A DNA stretch of 39,274 nt from Clostridia bacterium (GCA_009929525.1 SAAH01000025.1:1-39274); one strand, 5' to 3'; shown: positions 1-8,741, counted from the first letter of the stretch. The notes: generated by a model from the letters alone, not told the origin. Numbers and translations are program-made.

Positions 1-102
1 CTACCAGTGCGGAGCAAGAAACATTCTTTTTGATGATGTTTTGGCGTTAGTAGCGTGAACTTATTGTGCATTTTTTTAAATTTGCTCATTTATAGTAATT
101 AT

Positions 103-131
103 ATTATATCATTGCACTGTAAATATTTCCA
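103..131 (-). promoter_or_regulatory. candidate sigma-A-type promoter reading off the left edge
   Basis: On the minus strand a -35-like TGGAAA lies 17 bp from a perfect TATAAT. It sits downstream of the membrane protein gene that ends at 163, so it would serve a gene beyond the left edge. The surrounding bases 1-162 are AT-rich and hold no gene that I can support. The -35 matches the consensus at four of six positions, so this is a moderate call. Confidence 0.35.
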
Positions 132-162
132 CATTTTTGCGACAATTCAGGAGGTATTTTTA

Positions 163-1374
163 TTATTTTATACTCAACATGGATTCCATTTCTTCTTTTG
201 TGCAATTTTCATTTCCATATCGTGCTTTTTCATAATATTCATGGAATTTTGTTTTATCTTCATTATTTAATTCAATAGACTTTTCTATTTCTTCCGGTGT
301 CCAGGACGGATCAGGATGTTCCTGCAGATCTTTTTGTACTTTTTTCTTATAATGTTTACGGATACGTGCATCATTTGACCGGTTCCAAAATAGATTTTCT
401 TTTTTGCCCCTCGCAAGTTCCCGTTTTTTTTCAGCGGCAGGAGGCACAAATATCCGTTCGATCTTGTCACCGTTTTCTTCGATTTTTTCGTTGAATCTGC
501 GATACCACCCATAGATAGTCTTCAATATCATAAAAACAAAAAGAAGGACAAGGCCGATCGCAAATATCCATCCCAGTATATCCATTATCATATAAAGAAT
601 CTTCCAAAATGCATTCGGTTCTTTCAGTACTCCCGAAAGAGCATTTTGCGTCTGCATCATCGGCTCTGTCGGTTCCTCTGGTACTCCACTTGGTATCAGA
701 CTAAGAAGCCAGCTGATCGCAACTCTTAAAGCATGTCCCAACTTTCGAAGCAGCTCCCTAATACCAAGATAAGGTGCTGCAAACATGGCGATTGCTGTAA
801 TGCCTGACAATGTCCACATCATGATCTGATTAATCTTTCCAAGTCTCTTTCCCGGCAAACGTTCCAGCTTTGAATGTGTCTCCATAAAAATATCAACCTG
901 TATCAGATTTGTATGGAAGTTACAGATAAGATAGTATACACCTGCTCCAATCGATGCATACTGTATCAGAAAATCACTCTCAAATCTGTCTCCTGCCACA
1001 TATACCAGTAAGAAAACAATAAGCCATGGATATTCAGGCTCATTCAGCCAACATGTATTCTTGCTTGCTCTTGCTACAAAGAAAGAAAAAGCGGCTACCA
1101 ATACAGCGAAGATCATCCATACCCTTCCGTACCCCTGTGGAATCACGATCCAGGTTCCGGCTATACAGATCACAACACTCACTAAAAACTGCCAAAAATG
1201 AGAAACTTTTTTCACCAAAATAGAAAATGCTCCAACCACCAGGACCAAATACAAACTTCTGTAAAATGCAGCAGCTTCCTGGTGAGTCACCTGCTGCATG
1301 ATGGTGCAATAAATAACAGAAAGCAGCACTGAACCATGGAGGATCTCCAAAAGCTTAATTGTATATTTTCTCAT
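163..1374 (-). CDS. integral membrane protein of a MoxR/DUF58 operon, DUF4129-like tail
   Basis: A 403-residue protein with about six hydrophobic segments in the first 230 residues, another at about 258-285, and a charged cytoplasmic-looking tail. The tail (about 335-400) carries basic IRKHY and later YEKARYG. These resemble the C-terminus of the transglutaminase-type membrane proteins that usually accompany MoxR and DUF58 genes. I see no transglutaminase Cys-His-Asp core, so this may be a reduced or split version. The start at 1374 is chosen because GGGAGGTG lies just upstream and ATG overlaps the DUF58 stop (ATGA). It is the last gene of the moxR-DUF58 operon. The function is unknown; a role in envelope protein maturation is only an inference from neighbours. 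Confidence 0.75.
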   Translation of the reverse strand: MRKYTIKLLEILHGSVLLSVIYCTIMQQVTHQEAAAFYRSLYLVLVVGAFSILVKKVSHFWQFLVSVVICIAGTWIVIPQGYGRVWMIFAVLVAAFSFFVARASKNTCWLNEPEYPWLIVFLLVYVAGDRFESDFLIQYASIGAGVYYLICNFHTNLIQVDIFMETHSKLERLPGKRLGKINQIMMWTLSGITAIAMFAAPYLGIRELLRKLGHALRVAISWLLSLIPSGVPEEPTEPMMQTQNALSGVLKEPNAFWKILYMIMDILGWIFAIGLVLLFVFMILKTIYGWYRRFNEKIEENGDKIERIFVPPAAEKKRELARGKKENLFWNRSNDARIRKHYKKKVQKDLQEHPDPSWTPEEIEKSIELNNEDKTKFHEYYEKARYGNENCTKEEMESMLSIK

Positions 1375-2501
1375 TTCTTCACCTCCCAGCGTACCACCGG
1401 AAGCTGCCGGATGCTCGGAAGATTCCATTCCATATCATCGTATAAAGTAGCAATCCAGATACCAGAAGAACCTTGGTTCAAGAGATCTAAAAATCCCTCA
1501 AAGCAGCTGATTCTTTGATTCTTAGATATCATGATATAAGTTTTTTGTACAGAATCTGCCAGTGCGTCCTCACGCTCCCGGCTCAGGACAAATTCCATCT
1601 TATCTGCAAGCTGTGTCAAATCGATCCGTGACAGACCTTCATTCAATGCACGTACCTGCTGTTTTCCTGTTCCTGCATTCAAGCGAAACATCTCTTCTTG
1701 CTTACAGTCACGTCCATTCGTCCGTATACCCACCGGTATCCCATTTTGGATGCATCGTGAAGCGAGTGATACGGTCAGACGTATCTCCTCTTCATGGATA
1801 TCATCAAATTTCCAGATAGTTTCATCCTCCAGATCCAAAAGGATGACTACCTCCTGTGCAGAAGTCGATCCATACAGATTTACCATCCATTGATCTGTCC
1901 TTGCCGATGCCTTCCAGTTGATCTTGCTCATGGGATCTGTAGGCTGATATTCTCTGATCCCGCGAAATTCAAATGGATCTTCATACAAATTCCGCTGTGC
2001 CAGGACTGCTCCCATCACCTTTTGAAATGGAATCTCCAGCATATTGTCATCCACCAGGCGGGGATAAACATAAAAATGATCCGGATGTTTCAGTGTTTCA
2101 AAATATTTTTTTGTCATTAATGGGCTTCTCGTGACAAGTTCTACATTTTCAAGCTCGTAATACCCTCTCTTTGTGCAGCGAAACGGGATCTTTCGCGTTA
2201 TCTTCTGATAACCTCCAACAGAAAAAATATCCCTCTTGTAGCATTGATCCGATACGCTGGTATTTTCTCCATCCGCAAACCACAGATTTCTATGTATCTG
2301 AAAGCCAACCTGAAGAAGCGGGAGAAACAGCCATTTTCTATTGGTTATCGTTTCTGTGAGAAACGCATCCTCGCCTTCGAGCGACGGATCTGGCTGAAAC
2401 TCAATCTGTGCATCAAGTCCTTTTTTCCATAGCTGTTGGTAAGCCGCTGTGAGAAGGTAATTCATCAGAAAAGCACCGATCAAAATTACCAGAATCGTCA
2501 T
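1371..2501 (-). CDS. DUF58 domain-containing protein
   Basis: A 376-residue protein with one N-terminal hydrophobic segment (about 1-20), then a beta-rich region and the DUF58 core. The diagnostic stretch is at about 175-201 and reads DPFEFRGIREYQPTD followed by INWKASAR. DUF58 proteins have a von Willebrand A-like fold and pair with MoxR AAA+ ATPases, which are thought to assemble or activate protein complexes. Their exact substrate is mostly unknown. The ATG directly follows the moxR stop and is preceded by GGGAGAG within the end of moxR. The stop overlaps the next gene as ATGA, so translational coupling is likely through all three genes. Confidence 0.9.
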   Translation of the reverse strand: MTILVILIGAFLMNYLLTAAYQQLWKKGLDAQIEFQPDPSLEGEDAFLTETITNRKWLFLPLLQVGFQIHRNLWFADGENTSVSDQCYKRDIFSVGGYQKITRKIPFRCTKRGYYELENVELVTRSPLMTKKYFETLKHPDHFYVYPRLVDDNMLEIPFQKVMGAVLAQRNLYEDPFEFRGIREYQPTDPMSKINWKASARTDQWMVNLYGSTSAQEVVILLDLEDETIWKFDDIHEEEIRLTVSLASRCIQNGIPVGIRTNGRDCKQEEMFRLNAGTGKQQVRALNEGLSRIDLTQLADKMEFVLSREREDALADSVQKTYIMISKNQRISCFEGFLDLLNQGSSGIWIATLYDDMEWNLPSIRQLPVVRWEVKK

Positions 2502-3452
2502 TTATCTTCTCTCCCATTCTTCCGTTGGCACTGCCACCTGCTCTAATATTTTCTCTATACGACTCTCCCCTGTCATTGCTCCGCCATAGCCTCTTGACAA
2601 AACAAGTCTGTGTGCCATGACCGGAACCGCTACGGTCTTTATATCTTCCGGTACCACATAGTCTCTGTTTTGGATCCAGGCATAGGACTGTGCCGCATGT
2701 AAAAGTGCAAGCGTTCCTCTCGGGCTCACTCCTGATAGGATTTCTTTATCCTCTCTTGTAGCTCCAACAAGAGAAACGATATATTCGATCAGCTGAGGAT
2801 GTACATAAACCCCTGCAGCCGCCTGCTGTATCTTTCTGATATTTTCTTTGCTGCATACAGACTCCAGCTTGTCATATGGCTGATTTTCAAGGAAGCGGTT
2901 CAGGATACCCATTTCCTCCCCATGGCTCGGCAGACCCATGGACAATTTCATAAAGAATCTGTCAAGCTGAGCCTCCGGAAGCGGAAATGTTCCCGTTGTC
3001 TCCAATGGATTCTGAGTTGCTATAACGAAAAAGGGTTCTTCCAGTTTTCTTGTCTCACCATCCACGGTCACCTGTCTCTCTTCCATACACTCCAGCAGAC
3101 TGGCCTGGGTTCTTGGCGTTGCCCTGTTGATCTCATCTGCAAGGACGATATTCGCAAAAACAGGCCCCTGTCTGAACTGAAATTCTCCTGCTTTCTGATT
3201 AAAAAAGTTCAAACCAGTTACATCTGATGGCAAAAGATCCGGAGTAAACTGTATCCTTCCAAATGATGCATCTACGGAACGCGCCAATGATTTTGCAAGC
3301 ATAGTCTTACCTGTACCCGGTACGTCTTCCAGCAAAACATGACCTTTCGCTGCCATCGCTGTTAAAACCAGATCGATAACCTTCTCTTTTCCCACCAATA
3401 CCTTACTGATATTTTCTTTTATTTCCTTCACCCAGACTCTTGCTTCGTCCAT
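2502..3452 (-). CDS. MoxR family AAA+ ATPase
   Basis: A 316-residue AAA+ ATPase. Walker A is at about 45-51 (PGTGKTM), Walker B at about 103-107 (VLADEINRA), and a sensor region reads ATQNPLE. The length is normal for the family. MoxR ATPases are chaperone-like partners of DUF58 and VWA proteins, matching the two genes that follow without gaps. An in-frame ATG exists upstream at 3473 but has no ribosome binding site. The ATG at 3452 has GGGAGG eight bases upstream, so I chose it. It heads the operon. No convincing promoter was found in the AT-rich 80 bp before it. Confidence 0.93.
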   Translation of the reverse strand: MDEARVWVKEIKENISKVLVGKEKVIDLVLTAMAAKGHVLLEDVPGTGKTMLAKSLARSVDASFGRIQFTPDLLPSDVTGLNFFNQKAGEFQFRQGPVFANIVLADEINRATPRTQASLLECMEERQVTVDGETRKLEEPFFVIATQNPLETTGTFPLPEAQLDRFFMKLSMGLPSHGEEMGILNRFLENQPYDKLESVCSKENIRKIQQAAAGVYVHPQLIEYIVSLVGATREDKEILSGVSPRGTLALLHAAQSYAWIQNRDYVVPEDIKTVAVPVMAHRLVLSRGYGGAMTGESRIEKILEQVAVPTEEWERR

Positions 3453-3535
3453 TTCACTATCCTCCCAATTCATTCTTTGTTTTTATATTTTACATGACCT
3501 GATACTTTTTGTACCCGTCACTTACTATCCCTCAA

Positions 3536-5089
3536 TTATCGCTTTGTTGTCCATGACGAACAGTCCCACACGCTTGTAGCAACATCACTATAGAACTCCG
3601 GCTCATGGCATACCATCAGGATACTGCCTTTATATTCTCTCAATGCCCGTTTCAGTTCATCTTTCGCATCTGCATCCAGATGATTGGTAGGCTCATCGAG
3701 TACCAGAAGATTTGTCTCTCTGTTGATCAGCTTACAAAGTCTCACCTTTGCCTGCTCACCTCCGCTCAGTACCCTTACCTGGCTCTCTATATGCTTTGTT
3801 GTAAGACCGCATTTTGCCAGTGCAGATCGAACCTCATACTGGGTATAAGATGGAAATTCCTGCCATATTTCCTCGATACACGTCTTTGTATTATCGCTGG
3901 AGGATTCCTGCTCAAAATATCCAATATGCAGGTAATCTCCCAATTGTGCGAATCCTTCCAGAGGCTTTATCATTCCAAGAATACTCTTTAAAAGAGTCGT
4001 TTTTCCAATTCCATTGGCACCAGTCAGAACTATCTTCTCTCCTCTTTCCATCTCAAGGTTTAATGGGGTAGAAAGGGGCTCTTCATAACCGATCACCAGG
4101 TCTTTCGTACAAAATAGCTGCTTTCCTGCTGTCCTTGCATCGCGGAATAAAAACTGTGGTTTCGGACGTTCCTGCATCAGTTCTATTTTTTCCATCTTAT
4201 CCAATTTTTTCTGACGGGACATGGCCATATTTCTGGTGGAAACTCTCGCTTTATTTCTTGCCACAAAATCCTTCAGTTCACTGATCTCCTGCTGCTGCCT
4301 CTTGTAAGCAGCTTCAAGCTGTGACTTTCTCACCGCATATACTTCCTCAAAATGATCATAATCTCCCACATAACGCTCTAATTTTTGATTTTCCATATGG
4401 TAGATGATATTTACAACGCTATTTAAAAATGGAATATCATGAGATATCAGGATAAATGCATTTTCATAGTCATTCAGATATCTTTTCAGCCAGGCAATAT
4501 GCTGCTCGTCCAGATAGTTGGTGGGCTCGTCCAAAAGAAGAATGTCCGGCTTCTCAAGCAGTAGTTTTCCAAGAAGGATCTTCGTTCTTTGTCCTCCGGA
4601 AAGCTCTGTCACATCACTGTCCAGTCCCAGATCTAAAAGTCCCAGTGCTCTTGCCACCTCTTCAACCTTTGCATCGATCACATAAAAGTCATGCATGGTA
4701 AGCATATCCTGTATCACACCCAGCTCATCCAGCATTTTTTCCATCTCTTCCGGGCTTGCTTCACCCATCTGATCACAGATCTGATTCATCTTCTCTTCCA
4801 TCTGGAAAAGCCACGCAAATGCGGAAGACAGTACATCCCGTATGGTCATGCCCTTCTCCAAAACAGCATGCTGATCCAGATATCCAACCCGAACATTCTT
4901 GGACCATTCCACCTTTCCTTCGTCAGGCATCATTTTATCGGTTACTATCTTAAAGAACGTGGACTTTCCTTCCCCATTCGCGCCTACAAGGCCTATGTGT
5001 TCACCTTTCAGCAGACGAAATGAAACATCCTGAAAAATTGCTCTGTCGCCAAAACCGTGGGACAGATGTTCTACGTTCAATATACTCAT
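3536..5089 (-). CDS. ABC-F family ATP-binding protein
   Basis: A 517-residue soluble protein with two ABC ATPase domains and no membrane segments. The P-loops are GANGEGKST at 36-44 and GANGIGKTT at 357-365. Signature motifs are LSGGQ at about 163 and LSGGE at about 441, each followed by a DEPTN Walker B. A charged helical linker (about 245-310) joins the domains, as expected for ABC-F proteins that bind the ribosomal E site and modulate translation. The form resembles YbiT/YkpA-type housekeeping factors more than antibiotic-resistance ABC-Fs, because the linker is ordinary and there is no long C-terminal extension. GAGGAG lies seven bases before the ATG. It appears to be a single-gene unit downstream of a terminator. 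Confidence 0.92.
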   Translation of the reverse strand: MSILNVEHLSHGFGDRAIFQDVSFRLLKGEHIGLVGANGEGKSTFFKIVTDKMMPDEGKVEWSKNVRVGYLDQHAVLEKGMTIRDVLSSAFAWLFQMEEKMNQICDQMGEASPEEMEKMLDELGVIQDMLTMHDFYVIDAKVEEVARALGLLDLGLDSDVTELSGGQRTKILLGKLLLEKPDILLLDEPTNYLDEQHIAWLKRYLNDYENAFILISHDIPFLNSVVNIIYHMENQKLERYVGDYDHFEEVYAVRKSQLEAAYKRQQQEISELKDFVARNKARVSTRNMAMSRQKKLDKMEKIELMQERPKPQFLFRDARTAGKQLFCTKDLVIGYEEPLSTPLNLEMERGEKIVLTGANGIGKTTLLKSILGMIKPLEGFAQLGDYLHIGYFEQESSSDNTKTCIEEIWQEFPSYTQYEVRSALAKCGLTTKHIESQVRVLSGGEQAKVRLCKLINRETNLLVLDEPTNHLDADAKDELKRALREYKGSILMVCHEPEFYSDVATSVWDCSSWTTKR

Positions 5090-5133
5090 ACATGATCTCC
5101 TCTTATTTTCGTTTAGTAACTACTGTTATGCAT

Positions 5134-5170
5134 AAAAAAGGTGCTTCGTATGCCATGCACCGAAACACCT
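5134..5170 (-). terminator. intrinsic terminator after the gerW region
   Basis: On the minus strand a 10-bp stem (AGGTGTTTCG with CGAAGCACCT, including one T-G wobble) closes a 12-base loop and is followed by six Ts. It begins at the stop codon of the small membrane ORF and ends the pap to gerW gene string. The wobble is a valid G-U pair only in the minus-strand transcript, which agrees with the direction. Confidence 0.75.
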
Positions 5171-5309
5171 ACGAACAACAAAATAAATTATACCCTATGA
5201 TCATACAGACCGCTGCTATCAGCACCGTCCATATATTCGTAGGAATAATCAGTTGGATCAGCATACCTACTCCGATCCAAAATAAGATAAACCCGAGGAC
5301 TCTCGTGAT
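5169..5309 (-). CDS. putative small membrane protein with a non-ATG (ATC) start
   Basis: An open frame of 46 codons encodes a peptide with two hydrophobic helices: ITRVLGFILFWIGVGML, then a turn with PTN, then a second helix ending in GYNLFCCS. The pattern of two helices with a short C-terminal GYNLFCC tail resembles tiny membrane proteins I recall from related Clostridia. There is no ATG, GTG or TTG near the natural start, and an in-frame TGA lies two codons upstream of ATC. AGGAG, overlapping the gerW stop, sits six bases before this ATC, an ideal distance. A GTG at 5316 opens a different, hydrophilic frame of 42 codons. The terminator follows directly. The protein is plausible, the start codon is uncertain. 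Confidence 0.5.
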   Translation of the reverse strand: MTRVLGFILFWIGVGMLIQLIIPTNIWTVLIAAVCMIIGYNLFCCS

Positions 5310-5318
5310 CGGTCACTC

Positions 5319-5711
5319 CTATTCCTCTTCTTGGTTCAGTATATGCTCAACCTCTTCAGAAGAATACTCATCTTTCTTATCTTTTCCCGTAAATTTGTCT
5401 GCCAGGTCCGGTATCATGTCGAGAATCTTAGTGATTGCATCCTGATTCTTAACATTGACAAGCTTTGTTCCGTTTTTATTGATGACTAAAACTGCTGATG
5501 GGGATACTTTTCCTCCCATACCACCGGCACCATTATTCTTTGCATTTTCTGCAAATGCACCTGCTGCCACTCCAAATGATACATCCACCAACGGTAGTAT
5601 GATCGTGTCACCAACTGTGATCGCATCACCAACAACAGTCTTTGTGGTGATGAAACTATCCATCCCTTTAAACAGGGATTCTACAGTATTCTGAAAATTA
5701 TTTTCTGCCAT
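5319..5711 (-). CDS. gerW: GerW family sporulation protein (YtfJ-like)
   Basis: A 130-residue protein with the YtfJ/GerW layout: an N-terminal helix, then the conserved beta-rich part with GDTIILPLVDVSFG, an Ala/Gly-rich segment with GGMGGKVSPSAVLVI, and an acidic tail. In Bacillus subtilis GerW is made in the forespore and is needed for normal germination with some nutrients. Here it directly follows a DUF2953 (YtfI-like) gene, the same pairing as ytfI-ytfJ in Bacillus. GGAGG lies seven bases before the ATG. Its presence suggests a spore-former. Confidence 0.88.
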   Translation of the reverse strand: MAENNFQNTVESLFKGMDSFITTKTVVGDAITVGDTIILPLVDVSFGVAAGAFAENAKNNGAGGMGGKVSPSAVLVINKNGTKLVNVKNQDAITKILDMIPDLADKFTGKDKKDEYSSEEVEHILNQEEE

Positions 5712-5713
5712 AT

Positions 5714-6718
5714 TTATGCCTCCTTATGCTGAAACCTCTGATAGGTTGCCTTCACATCTTTATTTTTATATAACTGCCATGCCTGCCAGAGTAAAAACCC
5801 TCCGACGATATGGCCTCGCAGCTTGATATCCCCCTCCAGTGTCACCTTATCAAATACAGGATACATCTGGAGCTTTCCTTTATACAAAGGATATAAGATT
5901 CCTGTTGCCGCAAGGAGCTGTCCTGTCAATGCCGGATCATCAAACCCAAAGGTAACATTGCCCCGAACTCTTCTTGGAAGAACATGCTTCAACAGCAGCT
6001 TTCCTTTTTGCTTTAAAAAACGTATGGCGCTTTTGGTCGTATCCAACTGAAAAAACATACGCCACTGCTTTATTTTATCACAGAAGCCTTCAAATGTTAA
6101 TCTGATTTTTCGAATCTGCCGAACAATTTTTTTAGGAAAACTCCATATCCTGGAAGCGATACTTTTTATCTTTTTTAATATGCCGCCCACTGGATTCTTC
6201 TTTATAACCGCCTTTTCGACTGATTTATCTTCTGGCTTTGTCTCTGATTTTTCCTCTGACTTCGTTTCTATTGTATGTTCTGGTTTTATTCCTATTTTTT
6301 CTCCTGGCTGTACTTCTGATTTTACTTTTGACTCTTCTTTTGACTCTTCTTTTGATACTATTATTTCTTCTTTTGACTCTATTTTATCGGACCGCTCTGC
6401 TTTCGGGGTCCTCTTTGCTTTCAACTTTTTAAGCTTTTTCCCTATCCATCTTTTCAATGCAATGACAGGAATCCCAAAAACAAATACTTCCATATCTGTT
6501 TTCCCCTGTTGATATCTCACTCTTGCATAGATCAAGTAAAAAAGCCACGAGACACCTGCTTTTCCTGAGATTGTCTTTTCCTGCAGATTTCCCTGCCCTT
6601 GAACCTGATAGCCAAATGGCACGAATAAAATCGCCAGAATGACCGCCAGCAAAATCCCCAGGATCACCAACAGCAGTATGCCCAATATTTTTAAAATCAC
6701 TAAAATGATATGTAACAT
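5714..6718 (-). CDS. DUF2953 domain-containing protein (YtfI-like)
   Basis: A 334-residue protein with a strongly hydrophobic N-terminal segment (about 3-37), then a beta-rich region. A Lys/Glu/Ser/Thr-rich low-complexity linker (about 113-170) contains many short KSEEKSETKPEDKS-like repeats. The DUF2953 core (about 225-320) carries GNVTFGFDDPALTGQ and a C-terminal GHIVGGFLLWQAWQLYKNKD. DUF2953 proteins often sit next to gerW/ytfJ, as here. Their molecular role is not known. The ATG has AGGTGA upstream and follows the preceding stop by three bases. The linker is longer than in Bacillus YtfI as I recall it and probably varies between strains. Confidence 0.82.
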   Translation of the reverse strand: MLHIILVILKILGILLLVILGILLAVILAILFVPFGYQVQGQGNLQEKTISGKAGVSWLFYLIYARVRYQQGKTDMEVFVFGIPVIALKRWIGKKLKKLKAKRTPKAERSDKIESKEEIIVSKEESKEESKVKSEVQPGEKIGIKPEHTIETKSEEKSETKPEDKSVEKAVIKKNPVGGILKKIKSIASRIWSFPKKIVRQIRKIRLTFEGFCDKIKQWRMFFQLDTTKSAIRFLKQKGKLLLKHVLPRRVRGNVTFGFDDPALTGQLLAATGILYPLYKGKLQMYPVFDKVTLEGDIKLRGHIVGGFLLWQAWQLYKNKDVKATYQRFQHKEA

Positions 6719-6721
6719 ACG

Positions 6722-7069
6722 TTAATCACCTGCTCTTGTCCTTTTCTTCTCTTTCGGCAACTGTTCGAGGTATCGGCGTACATCTGCATCTCCTTGCGTC
6801 TGGTACGTTTCTTCCACAATCTTTTGTACCAATCCAACTGCCTCATCATATCCATCCGCCAGCCCCACGATCATGGGGCAGCGGCGGCGGATCGTTTTTT
6901 GCAGTAATTGATTGGCCGATACGATTTCAAGAAGGTTCGCCGGATTCACTGCCAGCGTAACCAGATAAATATCAAATTGAACCTTCCCATGGTTCACTCT
7001 CCAGATAATCTTTTGTTGTCTTTTCTTAGCATTATCCCCTATATAGAGTTTCTTATACCATTTCAGCAT
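6722..7069 (-). CDS. hypothetical protein, 115 residues
   Basis: A small soluble protein that I do not recognise as a named family. It starts MLKWYKKLYIGDNAKKRQQK, continues with a predicted alpha/beta core that includes FDIYLVTLAVNPANLLEIVSA and PMIVGLADGYDEAVGLVQKI, and ends in a charged tail. Proteins of this kind appear as uncharacterised neighbours in Clostridia. An in-frame ATG five codons upstream (7084) is possible. I prefer 7069 because GGGAAG lies upstream at reasonable spacing and the WYKKLYIG start looks natural. The gene lies 26 bases after pap and three bases before the DUF2953 gene, so it is in the same transcript. Confidence 0.65.
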   Translation of the reverse strand: MLKWYKKLYIGDNAKKRQQKIIWRVNHGKVQFDIYLVTLAVNPANLLEIVSANQLLQKTIRRRCPMIVGLADGYDEAVGLVQKIVEETYQTQGDADVRRYLEQLPKEKKRTRAGD

Positions 7070-7095
7070 CGATAAACTTCCCATCTTTTACTTTC

Positions 7096-8670
7096 TTAGT
7101 TTTCTGCAAGACGTTTTTCAATTGCATCCACTACAGACTGAAGCACTTTTACCCGGGCATAATACTTGTCATTTCCTTCAACAATAATCCATGGTGCATA
7201 AGTTGTTGAAGTGTGCACGAGCATATCATCCACGGCCTGCTCATACAGATCCCATTTTTCTCTGTTTCTCCAGTCCTCATCTGTGATCTTCCACTGTTTC
7301 TCCGGGTTCTCCATTCTTTCTTTAAAACGGCGCTCCTGTTCATCTTTATCGATCTGCATCCAGAACTTCAGCACGATCGCACCGGAATGAACCCAGTTTG
7401 ACTCCATATCATTCATCTCTTTATATGCACGGTGCCACTCTTCACTGGTACAAAATCCTTCGATTCTCTCAACCATCACTCGTCCGTACCAAGTCCTGTC
7501 AAAGATAGCAATATGGCCTTTTTTCGGTACATTATTCCAAAATCTCCACAGATAGTGATGTGCTCTCTCAATATCATTCGGTGATGCCGTCGGGTTTACC
7601 TGATAGCCACGAGGATCCATCTTCTCGGTAAGACGTTTGATCGCACCGCCTTTTCCTCCTGCATCCCATCCCTCAAATCCTAATATTACCGGAATCCTTC
7701 TTCTGTAAAGTTCTCCATGGAGTTCCTGGATCCGACCCTGGAGTTTATCCAGCTTTTCTTTGTACTCTTCTTTTGTATACTTCAGTGTCAGATCTGCACT
7801 GTCAAGACTGGACGTACGAAGAACCTTATCATCACGGGATGCCTGCATATCTTTTGCAGCATCAGCCTGTTCTTTCTTCTCTTTCTCGTCTTCAGATATT
7901 TGGCTGGCTATATTCTTCGCCGCCTCTTTTGCAGCTTCCTTCTTTTCATTCTCTGCTTTTACTTCTTCTATTTTCTGGCGAAGTGCTTTGATCACTGCCG
8001 AATAAATCTTACAGGATGCAAATTCCCGGTCTGTAGCCTCGATGATCGTCCATGGTGCACAGGCTGTATCTGTCTTTTGAAGCATTTCATCATTCATTTC
8101 TTTGTAACGGTCATACTCTTTATTTCTCTGAAGATCTCCCTCAGTTACCCTCCAGGCACTTGATTTTGATTCCATGAGTTTTTTAAATCTCTTCTTCTGT
8201 TCTTTTTTATCGATTGCTAAAAACAGCTTAATGATCGAATAGCCTCCGTCTGTAAGCTGCTGCTCAAAAGAATTGATTTCTTCATAGGCATATCCCAATT
8301 CTTTTTTGGTTGTGACCCCATCAAACCGGTCTACCAGTACCGGGCGATACCAGCTTCTATCAAAGATAGCGATTCGTCCCTTTTCCGGTGTCTTTCTCCA
8401 GAATCTCCACAAAAATGGACGCAGCTGCTCTTCCCGCTCTTCACCGTTGATCGCGTGCACATGAAATCCTCTCGGATCCAGGGCTGAGATCAGTTTACTG
8501 ATCTGTACACCTTTTCCTGCAGCACCAAATCCTTCAAAAACGATCATAACAGGTATTCCAAGTGCTTTGCACTCTCTCTGCAGTTTTGCAAGCTCCGGTG
8601 TCATCTCTTCCATCTTCTTTTTGTACTCATCCTTGCCCATCTTCTTTGTCAAATCAATCTGCTCCAACAT
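7096..8670 (-). CDS. pap: polyphosphate:AMP phosphotransferase, two tandem PPK2 domains
   Basis: A 524-residue cytoplasmic enzyme with two PPK2 domains joined by a charged helical linker (about 235-290). Two-domain PPK2 enzymes use polyphosphate to phosphorylate AMP to ADP. The C-terminal domain has an intact P-loop-like GWDAGGKGG at 334-342 and DRTWYGR at 391-397. The N-terminal domain has GFGAAGKG at 47-54, with Gly where the C-domain has Asp, and DRSWYRP at 104-110. It is therefore probably the structural or inactive half, as known for this family. The ATG at 8670 is preceded by GGGAGGG seven bases upstream; an earlier in-frame ATG at 8721 lacks such a site. First gene of the unit leading to gerW. 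Confidence 0.92.
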   Translation of the reverse strand: MLEQIDLTKKMGKDEYKKKMEEMTPELAKLQRECKALGIPVMIVFEGFGAAGKGVQISKLISALDPRGFHVHAINGEEREEQLRPFLWRFWRKTPEKGRIAIFDRSWYRPVLVDRFDGVTTKKELGYAYEEINSFEQQLTDGGYSIIKLFLAIDKKEQKKRFKKLMESKSSAWRVTEGDLQRNKEYDRYKEMNDEMLQKTDTACAPWTIIEATDREFASCKIYSAVIKALRQKIEEVKAENEKKEAAKEAAKNIASQISEDEKEKKEQADAAKDMQASRDDKVLRTSSLDSADLTLKYTKEEYKEKLDKLQGRIQELHGELYRRRIPVILGFEGWDAGGKGGAIKRLTEKMDPRGYQVNPTASPNDIERAHHYLWRFWNNVPKKGHIAIFDRTWYGRVMVERIEGFCTSEEWHRAYKEMNDMESNWVHSGAIVLKFWMQIDKDEQERRFKERMENPEKQWKITDEDWRNREKWDLYEQAVDDMLVHTSTTYAPWIIVEGNDKYYARVKVLQSVVDAIEKRLAEN

Positions 8671-8741
8671 CGTAAAACCCTCCCATCTCTTTACATTTTT
8701 ATCTTTTTTGCATTTTTTCATTCCTTCACTTTAATAAATAA

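Noticed and set aside
3536-5089. Antibiotic-resistance ABC-F protein
   Set aside because: It lacks the long interdomain loop or extension typical of the resistance subgroups and sits in a housekeeping context.
5020-5445. 141-codon plus-strand frame over the terminator region
   Set aside because: Antisense to the ABC-F start, small membrane ORF and gerW end; the composition and start do not support it.
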